Part shown: in pieces, positions 11,301 through 22,900 of the stretch
Numbering within the stretch: position 1 is the stretch's first letter
How the letters are laid out: every line of letters starts with the position of its first letter
DNA from: Chrysopilus asiliformis
Lineage: Eukaryota; Arthropoda; Insecta; Diptera; Rhagionidae
Assembly (NCBI GenBank): GCA_964034945.1
Contig: OZ035960.1
Location: forward strand, 75,924,585 to 75,988,584
Direction of reading: 5' to 3'
DNA length: 64,000 nucleotides
Translations under genes and position numbers: made by a program
The notes under the pieces: generated by a model
Databases searched by the model: none
Seen by the model: the letters and a program-made list of their open reading frames with translations, nothing else
What the model was told of the DNA's origin: nothing

Positions 11301-14300
11301 TATAAGTCAAACACTAATAAATAAATATAAATAAAACAAAACTACATTTCGGAATGAGGTGAATGTGGTGAATATAATTCCGAAACATAAACGTTTCGTT
11401 ACCAGAATACGATCTTTCAAACGTTTCGGATTTTGATTACGGAAAAAACATTTCGGCGAGATTCGTTTTCCCTCTATGTTACTCTTTTGCGGGGAAACTA
11501 CTGAACCGATTGGCCTGAAATTTTGCATAGATGTTCGTCGGGGGTCCAGCCCCAACATAGATCAATTAAAAAGTAGCCCGAGAGGTGGGGGAGTAAGGGG
11601 AGGGGGAAAGTCATGTCGAATCTTAGTTTTCCCTCTATGTTACTCTTTCGCGGGGAAACTACTGAACCGATTGGCCTGAAATTTTGCATAGAAGATAATT
11701 TTGCTAATATTTATTTGGTACGATAATAATTTTTCAAATGCAAGTATACAATGTTGAGGTTAGGTTCTCTTCTGTAGAGAATTTCGGGTACATTTACTTA
11801 CCTTTTTCAGCCACAATACCGCGTTATTATGCTAAAAAGGAGAAATCAATTGATTTCGACAATATTTTGGAGGCGATGAAGCAGGAGAAAATTCACAAGA
11901 GCTCACTCCGGCAAGTTTCAACGGCGTTCAAAATTTCAAAAACCAATTTGATGCGCTATATCGCGAGTTTTGATAAGGCGAAGATCGACGTTGCTACTGC
12001 TGATGTGGATGTAATGAAGAATTTATTGAATGTAATGATGAAATCGGCCGTTTTGACATCGCCAGAGGTTGTAAATGAGCTTCGTGAGAAGGCTGATAAG
12101 AAGCGAAACAGATTGGAGAAGAAAGGCGGTAAACCATTATCGAAAAAGTAAAAAGATCGTGGCAAATCGAAGACACCACAGAAGAAACAACCATCTTCAA
12201 CCGATTGTGAGGTGGAAGAAGACATCGATTTTTCCATAATTTGTAATAAAAATATGCCAAAAATCAGGTGTCTGTCTCGTAGAGACGGCCAGAAGACGTG
12301 GATCCGCCTACAGCGATCGCCAATAGATATTTAAGTAAGAATATTTAGTGAAAAGGAAATTAAGGAAACAAATTTTTATTTAAAACATAACAAAAGCTAT
12401 AATTGCCAATCTGGCAATTATTGAAAATCCGTATGGTGATTTAAGTGAACGGCGAACAGTTGTATCAAAATTCCAGTTTGAAGTCAAACTTTCTAATTAG
12501 ATTTTTTAAAAATTTATTCCAATCGAATTTTGATGTATGGGAGTTTTATGTAGAATCATATACTAAATAACTTTTGTTTTTGCATTTTTTTGATAAGATG
12601 CACCGTTTTTGAGATATTCGGTTTCACCATATGGGTATAATAATTTTATTTATAATTGGTTTATGATAAGAGAAGTATGAAATAAATATCATACATACAG
12701 TGTTCAAAACGCTCCCATTTCTAGTCTTTCGTTCAAATTAGTTATATATATAATAACGAAGGTTTTACATAAATTTACTACTATTTCATCGATTCTACCA
12801 CTATTTTTCGGCCGATTTATTACGATTTCGAAACTCAAAAGTCACAACCCTAAACATAACTTTAATGCTGGGAGCGAAATATCGCTCTCTTACTAATGAA
12901 ATACATACTTATAAATGTGTGTGCATCATACCCAACAGCCATCGTTCGAGGCTTTTATTCATTTTTATGCGAGGCACACAAACCGCTTTGAACAAGAAGC
13001 GAAAACTTAAATAGAAATCATTTTCGTTCCCAAGAACGAGAGTCGGATACCACAGCAAACGCTTTTGCCGTTAAGAGCGAAAAGAACGAAATAACATGAC
13101 ATTCAATACATCAGATTCAATACACACAAAGGAGGAGCATAAAAAGAGTATAAATGTGAAATCTGTACTACAAGCAGCAAATACAGCATAGCAGCGGCAG
13201 TAAAAATTTTGATTTTGATCTTTAAAAAAATAATTGAACATAGTTTAACATAACAAAATACCCTAAACAATGCTTTAATGTAGGCCTCATCTTATAACAC
13301 AGGTTCTGTTCGGATGTGACCACAAACTATCGAGTTTCATCGATTGCAAATTTGTTATCATGGCAGCAAGCCGGTTTTCTAATTTGTACCCCCATAACCA
13401 AAATCCGTCAAAAAAATGAACTGCCGAAATATCATCCATTGCAAGGTGTGCGATCGGGCTGTTCACTTGGGATGCGCCGGAATAACTGCAAGTTACTGGA
13501 CTTGCGAACATTGCGTTTCGGACTGATTTTCATTGCAATTTTTCACTTCATTTCACTTTGTCTGTTATATAATAAATATATACTTGCATAATTTAATACA
13601 ATTTTACCCAACTGCTGTGACCCAAAGAGAGGTTATTTATCGTACTACGAATTCAAGCTTTGAAATTTTCAGAAAATGTTTTTTTTTTGCGAGTTTTTAG
13701 CCAAAATGAAAATGCGGTCCAGAAAACCCCAGTCTCCCCTTCAAATTAGAAAATCTGCTTGCTGCCATGATAACAAATTTGCAATCGATGATACTCGATA
13801 GTTTGTGGTGACATATCAACAGAAACTGTGTTATAAAATATGCCCTACATTAAAGTATTTTTTAGGGTATTTTGTTGTGTTAAACTATGTTCAATTATTT
13901 TTTTAAGAATCAAAATCTAAATTTTCACTGCCGCTGTTATGCTGTGTTTGGTGCTTGTAATACAGATTTCACATTTATACTCTTTTTATGCTTTCTTTGT
14001 GTGCATTTTTTTATGCTTTCTCTTTCGTTCTCTAAAGAGAGAAATTTTGGCTCTGCGGTATTGTTCGTAGGAGTCGGAACAATCGATGCACATTTTTCGT
14101 TCTCCGTCCCAAGTTAAGAACGAAATTGTTTCTATTTAAGTTTTGGCTCCTTGTTCAAAGCAATTTGTGGGTCTCGCCATTGCCTCCTATAACACAAGGC
14201 CGCAATATCTAAAAATGACGTCACATCAGCGGTAAAGCTTTTTTGGATGTTCCTATGCAATTCAAGTGGGGACAAACGATAATTCGATTTTATTGGCTCA

Positions 14301-16917
14301 TATCTCGGAAACTATTCCTTTGCCGGAAAAACTGTTTTCACTTTGCGCAACTATCAAGATTTTAAAAGCAGGAACGTAAAAACCATATTTTTTTTCTCGT
14401 TCTTTGGAGCGTTTTACTGAAATGCTGAATTTCTTTCTATAGAGAGTGATGTTTATTTTTCATTGATTTCAATTCCTCCTTGGGATCAGAACGAAAGACT
14501 AGAAATGGGAGAGTTTTGAACACTGTATGTATGATATTTACGAGTAATTCATACTTCTCATATTATAAACCAATTACAAATAAAATTATTTTTAAAGAAA
14601 AATTTGTTTCCTTAATTTCCTTTTCACTTAAATTTCTTACTTAAATATCTATTGGCGATTGTTGTAGGCGGATCTACGTCTTCTGGTCGTCTGTACGAGA
14701 CAGACACCTTTTTGCTTTAACCCTTTCGTCGAATTTGTGTAAAATATCACACAAAAATTTTCCGTCAATTTTTATGTACTTTTATTTTAAATGGTTATAC
14801 AAAGTACTATGTTTTTTAGCGAATTATTACAGTAGTAATGGCTTATAAACTTGAAATAGAAAAAATAAAAATCAGTTACCCCAGTAATTCCTGTGCAACT
14901 TGTTTGAATATTCAACCAGAAAATTCATCCAAGTAACCTGGTATATAAACCGAAAAAAAACTGAAAAAAAATTCCTTCCAATCGTTCAAAAGATCGCACG
15001 AAAGGGTTAAAACATTTGTATTTAATGTAAAATGTGTAACCATAAGAACTTTTGTTGACAACTTACATATCAGTGGTGGACACACGCACTTTTTCCAGTA
15101 AATATATTTTAAAAATTGCTCCGCTCAGCTTGCCCGTCGTGCCAAATGTGAGATGATATTGTAAAGAACACCGAGTTGAATCGTTGTTTAATGGCGTCCC
15201 CGCGTTAGTCAAGCTAACTATTGCTTTTATCGCATTTTGAACTCGATCGGTTGCTCCTTTATTTCCTTTTCCCAAGAAGCAAATATGATCAATGAAAAGG
15301 CGAGCATTTGTAGATTTCCCTGAATAACTTTCTCCAGATAATATTAGATTCTGAGTTGTTTTATGATGCATCATGTCTTGGTACGCCACATCTGCTACAG
15401 AAAAAATGTGGGGTGCGTTCTCCGACCGCGATTTAAAGCAATATTTTTCGTGGAACTGATTAAGTTAATATTTAGAAACAAAGCAAATTTTTTACTGAGT
15501 TTTTTTTACCTTATCTTCAAAAGTTTTTGGAAGATCGTTAGAATTTAATGAAACCAAAATGTCGCCAATAAAACTATAAGAATTTCCGATTTTTAAACGA
15601 TTTTGTAAGTGATCCACTACAATTTCATCTACAGGATTTTCAATGGCAGCTAAATCTTCCACATACATCTTTTCTGGTAACGTTTCATACTTTTTTAGAT
15701 AGCCGTCCTGTACACATACCTCTTCAGGTTCGTCGTAAGTTTGTCGAGAAGCGATGTCAATAAAGTGTTTTATTTCCTGTTGCAACTGCAAAATATTAAA
15801 ACACTCATTAATAATAACTGTATTTCGTTCTATAAAATTACCGCAAATTCATTTTCGATCATTTCGCACAAAAATGGATGCTCAACTATTTCCAGCATAT
15901 GGGGTCGATTTTCAAAATTTTTTTCTAAACATTCTGTCACAAAATCGTTATAGTTCTGTGACCATTTTGAAGCTTTGGATAAAGTCGGTGGTGGGTTTCT
16001 AACAATTTGGAACATAGCGCGTGTTGGATGCATATCAGCAAATGGTGGTTTACCATCGCCTAATTCGATTGCTGTGATGCCCAAAGACCAAACATCGCTC
16101 CGACTATCGTAAATTTCTTTTTGTTCTATATTAAATAAGAAAATAAGATTATTGAATGAAAAAGTTTTTTTTTCTAATATTACTTATATCATATGAAGTA
16201 ACAACTTCAGGAGACATCCAACAAGGTGAGCCGATACAGGTGCCGCGCTTACCAAAGGTGGAATCAACTTCCCGTGTTAAACCAAAATCACATAGCTTTA
16301 CTTCACCATCTTTGGTCAAAAGTATATTACTTCCGCGGATATCGCGATGAATGAAGTGATTCCTGTGCAGTTCCATGGCTGCTTTTGCTGTTTCACGTAG
16401 AATGAAAGCGATATGCTCTTCTTTTAATTGTTGTCCACATGCTGCGAGCCGATTAACAAGCCCAACTGCACTGCCTCCTTCACAATACTATTTGAAAAAT
16501 ATTTTAAATATTTCTAGACTTTTTCCGAATATTAACACACTAACAGACACCATTGTCGAAGTGGCAATTGTAAAATACTCAATTTGGCGCAACTCTAAAA
16601 TTTCAAACAGAAAAATTCCAAAGCTGCCTCAATTGGATTTTCAAGTGGTATTTCTATTTTCGAAATACGATGCTCCGTTTTTGGAGAAAGTCACAACAAA
16701 TGTTTCCGGCATTCTTAAACATCGGCTTTTTCGACAATAATATCTGGTTTTATGTTTAAAAATAAGCTTCGATTAGCTGTTTTTTAAGGATCCGATTAAT
16801 AGAGCGATTTGAATTATTAAAAAAACGTATAGGGAATTATTGTCGGGTTGGGTGTTTTTTTGAATTATATAAAAATGAATCGTGGCGTAATAATCTATAT
16901 ATATAAAAATGGATGTT

Positions 16918-16948
<31 letters not shown>

Positions 16949-19900
16949 TTGTTTGAGATTACAAAACTCGAAAACTACTGGACCGATTTTTACGCGGTTT
17001 TTAGCAAAATGATCTGTGTTGCCAGGAGCAGGTTTTTAGCTATGTAGATTTTTCAAAATTTGAAACGGAAGGTCCTGTAAGGATAATGAAAATATCCTTT
17101 TTCCCATTTTTCCCCAGAAAAATTTGCATTATAGGGTTTTTGGGGTCGCTGATCACGAATCCGGTATTAGATTTTCAAAATTCGAAACGGAAGGTCCTGT
17201 AAGGATAACGAAAATATCCTTTTTCCCATTTCTCCCCGGAAAAATTTGCATTATAGGGTTTTTGGGGTCGTTGATCACGAATCCTGTATTAGATTTTCAA
17301 AATTCGAAACCGAAGGTCCTGTAAGGATAATGAAAATATCATTTTTCCCTTTTTTTCCCGGAAAAATTGGCATTATTGGATTTTTGGGGTCGCTGATCAC
17401 GAATCCGGTATTAGATTTGCAAAACTGAAGCGGAAGTTCCTGAAAGGATAACGCAAATATCCTTTTTCCCATTATTCCCCGGAAAAATTGGCATTATGTT
17501 TGGGATCGCTGATCACGAATCCGATATTAGATTTTCAAAATTCGAAATGAAAAGTCCTGTAAGGATAAACATCCTTTTTCCCGTTTTTCGCCGGAAAAAT
17601 CGGTATAAGGGGGTTTTTGGGGCGCTGATCACGAATTCGGTATTAGATTTTCAAAATTCGAAACGGAAGGTCCTGTAAGGATAATGAAAACATCCTTTTT
17701 CCCATTTTTCCCCGGAAAAATTGGCATTATGTTTGGGATCGCTGATCACGAATCCGATATTAGATTTTCAAAATTCGAAACGGAAGGTCCTGTAAGGATA
17801 ACTCACATATCCTTTTTCCCATTTTTCCCCGGAAAAATTGGCATTATAGGGTTTTGGGGAAAAATCGGTATAAGGGGGTTTTTGGGGCGCTGATCACGAA
17901 TCCGATATTAGATTTTCAAAATTCGAGGTGCTGTAAGAATAACGCAAATATCCTTTTTCCAGTTTTTAGTGGGAAAAATCGTCATTAGGGGGTTTTTGGG
18001 GTCGCTGATCACGAATTTCAAAATTCTAACCGAAAACTCCTGCAAGGTTAACGCAAATGTTCTTTTTCCAATTTTTCTTGAAACAATTGCCACTAAGGGG
18101 TTTTCGGGGTCGCTGATCGCGAATCCGGTGTTTGATTTTTCAAATGCTAAACGGAAGGTCCTGTAAGGATAATGGAAATGTCCTTTTTCCAATTTTTCTC
18201 GCAAAAACAGTCTTTGGGAGGTTTTCAGGGTTGCTTATCACGAATCTGGAGTTGGAATTTCAAAATTCGAAACGGAAGGTCCTGTAAGGATAACATTTTT
18301 TTCCCAAAACTTTTTAAGTTATTTATGGTTTTTTGGCATTCTAAAATTTATACAAAAAACTTTTAGCTGCCAACGAAGGGTCTGCTAGTAACTCTATAAA
18401 ATAGAAGGCAGATAACTGAAATTTTTTTATTTTCAAATTACCCGGAAAGTAAATCAGCCGACGGATACTTGGCACATATAACGAAGTTCGTCTCTAACGA
18501 AATTCGCTAGTGGGAGTGATATAGAATGGCTTAGTATTTTTTTCTCGCTTCAAATGCTTCCAATAAAATTACCCCCCGACTATGACTCTGCAACGCTGGT
18601 CCTTCCAAAACAAATTTTCATAACGAATGGTATGAGAGATAGTGATAACCAGTAATGTTTGAGTTTTGTCCAGCTAAGAATGTTACGGGTGAATAAAATG
18701 AAATTATTTATTTATTGTCGTGTTGACAGACATGAAATAAAATTTAGAATTGTGTCATTCCAAACGAATTAGATTAAAATTTTCGTTCTTAAAAAATACT
18801 CAATCGCTATAGTTGAATTAATTGCACGTTTTTTAAAGCTTTTATTTAGCTTGCCTACGTATCGGTCTATCTGTTTTCAAGATGAGGCTGGTGGATAATC
18901 CCCGGGTTGCGGGGAAGAGCATGAAACGCTGGAACATTATTTGTGTCACTGTCCAGTCTTTGTAAGGACAACGGAATGTCCTGAAAAGATACCGTGATTA
19001 AAAAAATATATTTTGGGGGTTTTTGGGGTCGTTGAATCTGATTCTGAATTTAAGATATCTCTTAGGATAACCAAAGGTGTAACGAACGCCGTTTAAACCA
19101 TTTCCCATGAAATAATAAACGTTTTTTTTCTATTTGCATCAGTCCAAAATTTCCCATTTTTTTTATTCTGATACAATAAATTGGGTAGTGCACCCTATGA
19201 TCTTGCTCATCCAGTGAAAAAACCCAACGCTTTTATACAAAATTTAAGTTGGCAACAAGCAAGTGCAACGACAATAGAAAAAGGTTCCACGAAGTTTCTC
19301 ACTGGAAAGAGGATCATACGGTTCCTATTTACCGAGCCGAAAAAAGACCAAGATTGGAAAAGAACGGTCAGTTGCTGCTGGTCAAAAGTCCCGTGAACAC
19401 GTTGAAAAATTTTTTTATTTTATCCTTAGTGGAACTCATTTTAATTTTGTTTAATGCGCTTTTTTTTTTTATTTAAAATCCACGAAAAGTTAAAATTCAA
19501 CAGTTAACACAAAAATGTGAAAAAGAACGTAAAACTTAAAAACGAAAACTGTATAAGTGTAAACGAATAGAATTCTTAAGACTAATTTTAAAAAAAGAAA
19601 AAACAAATTAAAATAGAACAAGATTTTAAGTTAATAAATTAAAATTTAAGTTAATTTTTTTGACAGGTTCAAAAATATTAAGTTAATTGTGCCATTCTTA
19701 CTTACAAAAGAAGAGAAATAAACCACGTGCTACACAAGCATCAATCAAGCATTCTACAAGGATTACGAGCATATCATGAACGAGTTTCACAAGTAACAAC
19801 ACATTCTACTGTAAGTACAGACAACTTCATACATACTAATCACGGAAAAGACCAGCAACACAACATACAAAGTCACATGCCACACCACATATAATACACT

Positions 19901-22900
19901 ACATTACATTACACAAAATTCGGGCATCAACATCCACAACATAACTTTGCAATTGGGCAACAATAAGTTTCATACCAATATTCCAAATTAACGACAAACA
20001 ACAGCATGCAACATATACAACATTGAATTATAAAGCTAAGTGCACACGATATGATCACTGTTCATATTTCTGAACATACGCATATGTTGCTTATAAGCTT
20101 CAAATGCTCATATGTTCATACAATATATGAAAGGTGTTCACACGATATGAACAGTTTGTCCCAAAGCTTCAAATTTTTAGGTGTGTTCATATGTGCTCAA
20201 ATGCATTGTGTTCATATTTTTTCTGCGCGTATGAACCACTGTTCAGACGATATGAACGTTTTGTTCAAATTACAGATATGAACAATTTTTAAGAACATTT
20301 GAGCACACAACACAACAAATTACAAAACTGTCGAAAACTTTTTTTTTGTGTTATATGCCAGGAGCTTGGAGGCGAAGACCAAACTGGTCCGTGTTTTAAA
20401 GTCCATGAACTGAAAAGTTCAAATTCGAATCGAATTATTTTACCCTGAGTGGGATTTGAACCACTGCTCATTGGATCACAAGGCAAGCACTTAGCTGACT
20501 GAGCCATCCACGCCACAAATCTAAAACCTACTAGACCCAAATAAAAACCAGAAAACATGAATTTACTTACAAATTTGACTCAAAATTTTACATTTGAACA
20601 TGTTGAAAACTTAGCCCATGTTCAAATTTTACAGTGTGTTCATATCTGTGATCATACGTCCGAATTTTACAAACTGGGCTCATACGGTCCCAAAATAGTG
20701 TTCACACGGTATGAACAGGTCGTGTTCATACATTTGCTCACGGTATGTTCAAATGTGTTCATATGCCTTGTGTTCATACGTATGAACACAAAAATATGTT
20801 GTTCAGACGGTATGAACACGTTTGGGACACTTTTTTGCTCAAAAATATGAACAGTGATCATATCGTGTGCACTTACCTTAACACACTTTTCTTTCCAACG
20901 GACACACACCGGACTCATCACTGGCTACAATCAACATAAAATCACAACATATCTTTCACACAATGTACACAATTGACTAACTATTTTATTATTATTATTA
21001 TTATTTTTATTACTTTTAGTATTTTTCTTAGTTATATAAGTTTTGTAAATTTTTTTTGATTAGAGTTTTCCTTTTTTTGGCGGCCGCATAAATACATTAA
21101 ATCTTAGAGATAATGGTAGGGGTAAAATTAACATAATTATACCCGTATGGTGAAACCAAAGGGTATATTAACTTTGCCTTACCGTTTGTAACGCCAAGAT
21201 CCCGTCATCACACATAAAAATGAATTACACCAGTGTGTTTAGAATGATAAAAATAATTAATTTCTGCATGTCCGTCCGTCTGTCTGTCTGTCCGTCTGTC
21301 TGTCTGTCCGTCTGTCTGTCTGTCCGTCCGTCTGTCTGTCTGTGGCGCGGATTGCGGGCGCACGGATTGAGGTAGAGACTTGAATGTTTGAGCAGATCCG
21401 TTTTTCGTAAAATGCGAGGCTAAGTTCGTTAATGGGCAAAAATGGACCATTAGGGGGGGTACCCCCCATACGAACGAAAACGGTTTTTGTGAATATCTCA
21501 AAAACGGTGCATCTTATCAAAAAAGTGCAAGAACAAAAGTTATTTAGGATATGATTCTACATAAAACTCCCATACATTAAAATCCGATTGGAATAAATTT
21601 TAAAAAATCTTATTGGAAAGTTTGACTTCAAAGTGGAATTTTGGTACAACTGTTCGAATTTTGATACGAATATCACCATACGGGTCTCCAATGATTGCCA
21701 GATTGGCAATTATAGCTTTTGTTATGTTTGAATTCTATGAATTATTAAACAGAACTTGAACTTCAACCACGTTTTTCGTTTCTTTTCCCATTTGCGGTAA
21801 AATTCTTTTCAGAGTGAATTCCCAGAAAATGGCGGAATTTTTGAATTCAACTAGTAATAGCGACATTGGCAGCAAAATGAGGCTTAATTCGTATGACTAA
21901 ATAAACAATATATTCGTGGGGATGAAAGTTCTTAAGAAGAGATATGCCCTGTTTAAAATAATTATGGGTTAAAGGCATTCGTGGGTTTGATTTTTGATTC
22001 GGGGGTTTGTTTTTTTTTTTAATTAGGGGTTGTAATGTAGGGGCTAAGTTGCAACATTTGGTTCAGAAGCATACTTCTGAAGCAGGGTGGGAAAGCCTCC
22101 TGTTATCACCCTCCAGACTCGCATTTTTTTCCTTTTTTTTGTGCCCTATCAGAGAGAGGTTTGCCTCACTTCACCCTCTGATTTGATATTTTGTCGTGTT
22201 ATGTAGCATATCACTTATTGTGAGGTAGAGTGAATAAGAAGAGGACGAACCGCGACCCGTTTCAGCCTGAGCTAGCTTTTTCCCCGATATGCTACCCTCT
22301 TCTACACCTGCCCACCCTCTCAATGTATCGATCATGAGGATGGCTGCCATGATCTTTGATACATTGAGATGTGTGTTTAGCACAAAGGTTCTGTTAAGAT
22401 GACGTGATTATCATTTCCCTCAAATTTTCCGGAAAAAATCTCATCTGGGAGTGCAGCTAGCACGCGCTATTCAAAAAATTTGTTCGTCTTTGTCCACGGA
22501 TTACACAGGAAAACTGGTTAACAGTATGCCAAGAAGGTGCCAGGCTATACCTGACAACAATGAAGATTACACGGCATATTAAATACTTTCGACTAGTGAT
22601 TTGAAAGGTGCTTCAATGTAAAACAAAAAGTGAATAAAAATATTTTCTATTTGCAACCGCAGTTCTTTTCTTCTAACACAGACTGCACATTCGAAGACTA
22701 AACATAACAAAGCTAAATTACCAATCTGGCAATTATTGAAAACCCGTATTGTGATATTCGTATCAAAATTCGAACAGTTGTACCAAAATTCCACTTTGAG
22801 TCAAACTTTCCAAAAAGATTTTTTAAAATTTATTCCAATCGGATTTTCATGTATGGGAGTTTTATGTAGAATCATATCCTAAATAACTTTTGTTCTTGGA

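Larger units (their letters stand above)
19490..22390 (+). mobile_element. Element X, copy 1 (non-coding, structured 3' region)
   Basis: X is recognised because two places in the window share the same series. First come AAGTTAAAATTCAACA and long A/C/T-rich text with 'cattcat' repeats, then a (TTA)n tract. Next is 'gggtgggaaagcctcc', and last a structured block at the right end (22150-22370 here). This copy is interrupted by a foldback MITE (20039-20873) and a DINE-1-like element (21138-21731). No long ORF is present and the class is unknown. Orientation is arbitrary. Confidence 0.55.

Noticed and set aside
16375..16740. Plus-strand 121-codon ORF
   Set aside because: Shadow of ninaC exon 3 on the opposite strand.
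17058..18290. Tandem 120-bp units as a satellite
   Set aside because: The units lie between proper Helitron termini and recur inside other copies of that family, so they are internal repeats of a mobile element.
22081..22390. HDV-like, hammerhead or twister ribozyme in element X
   Set aside because: The pseudoknot topology was suggestive, but I could not place the catalytic cores of these classes; left as an unclassified structure.
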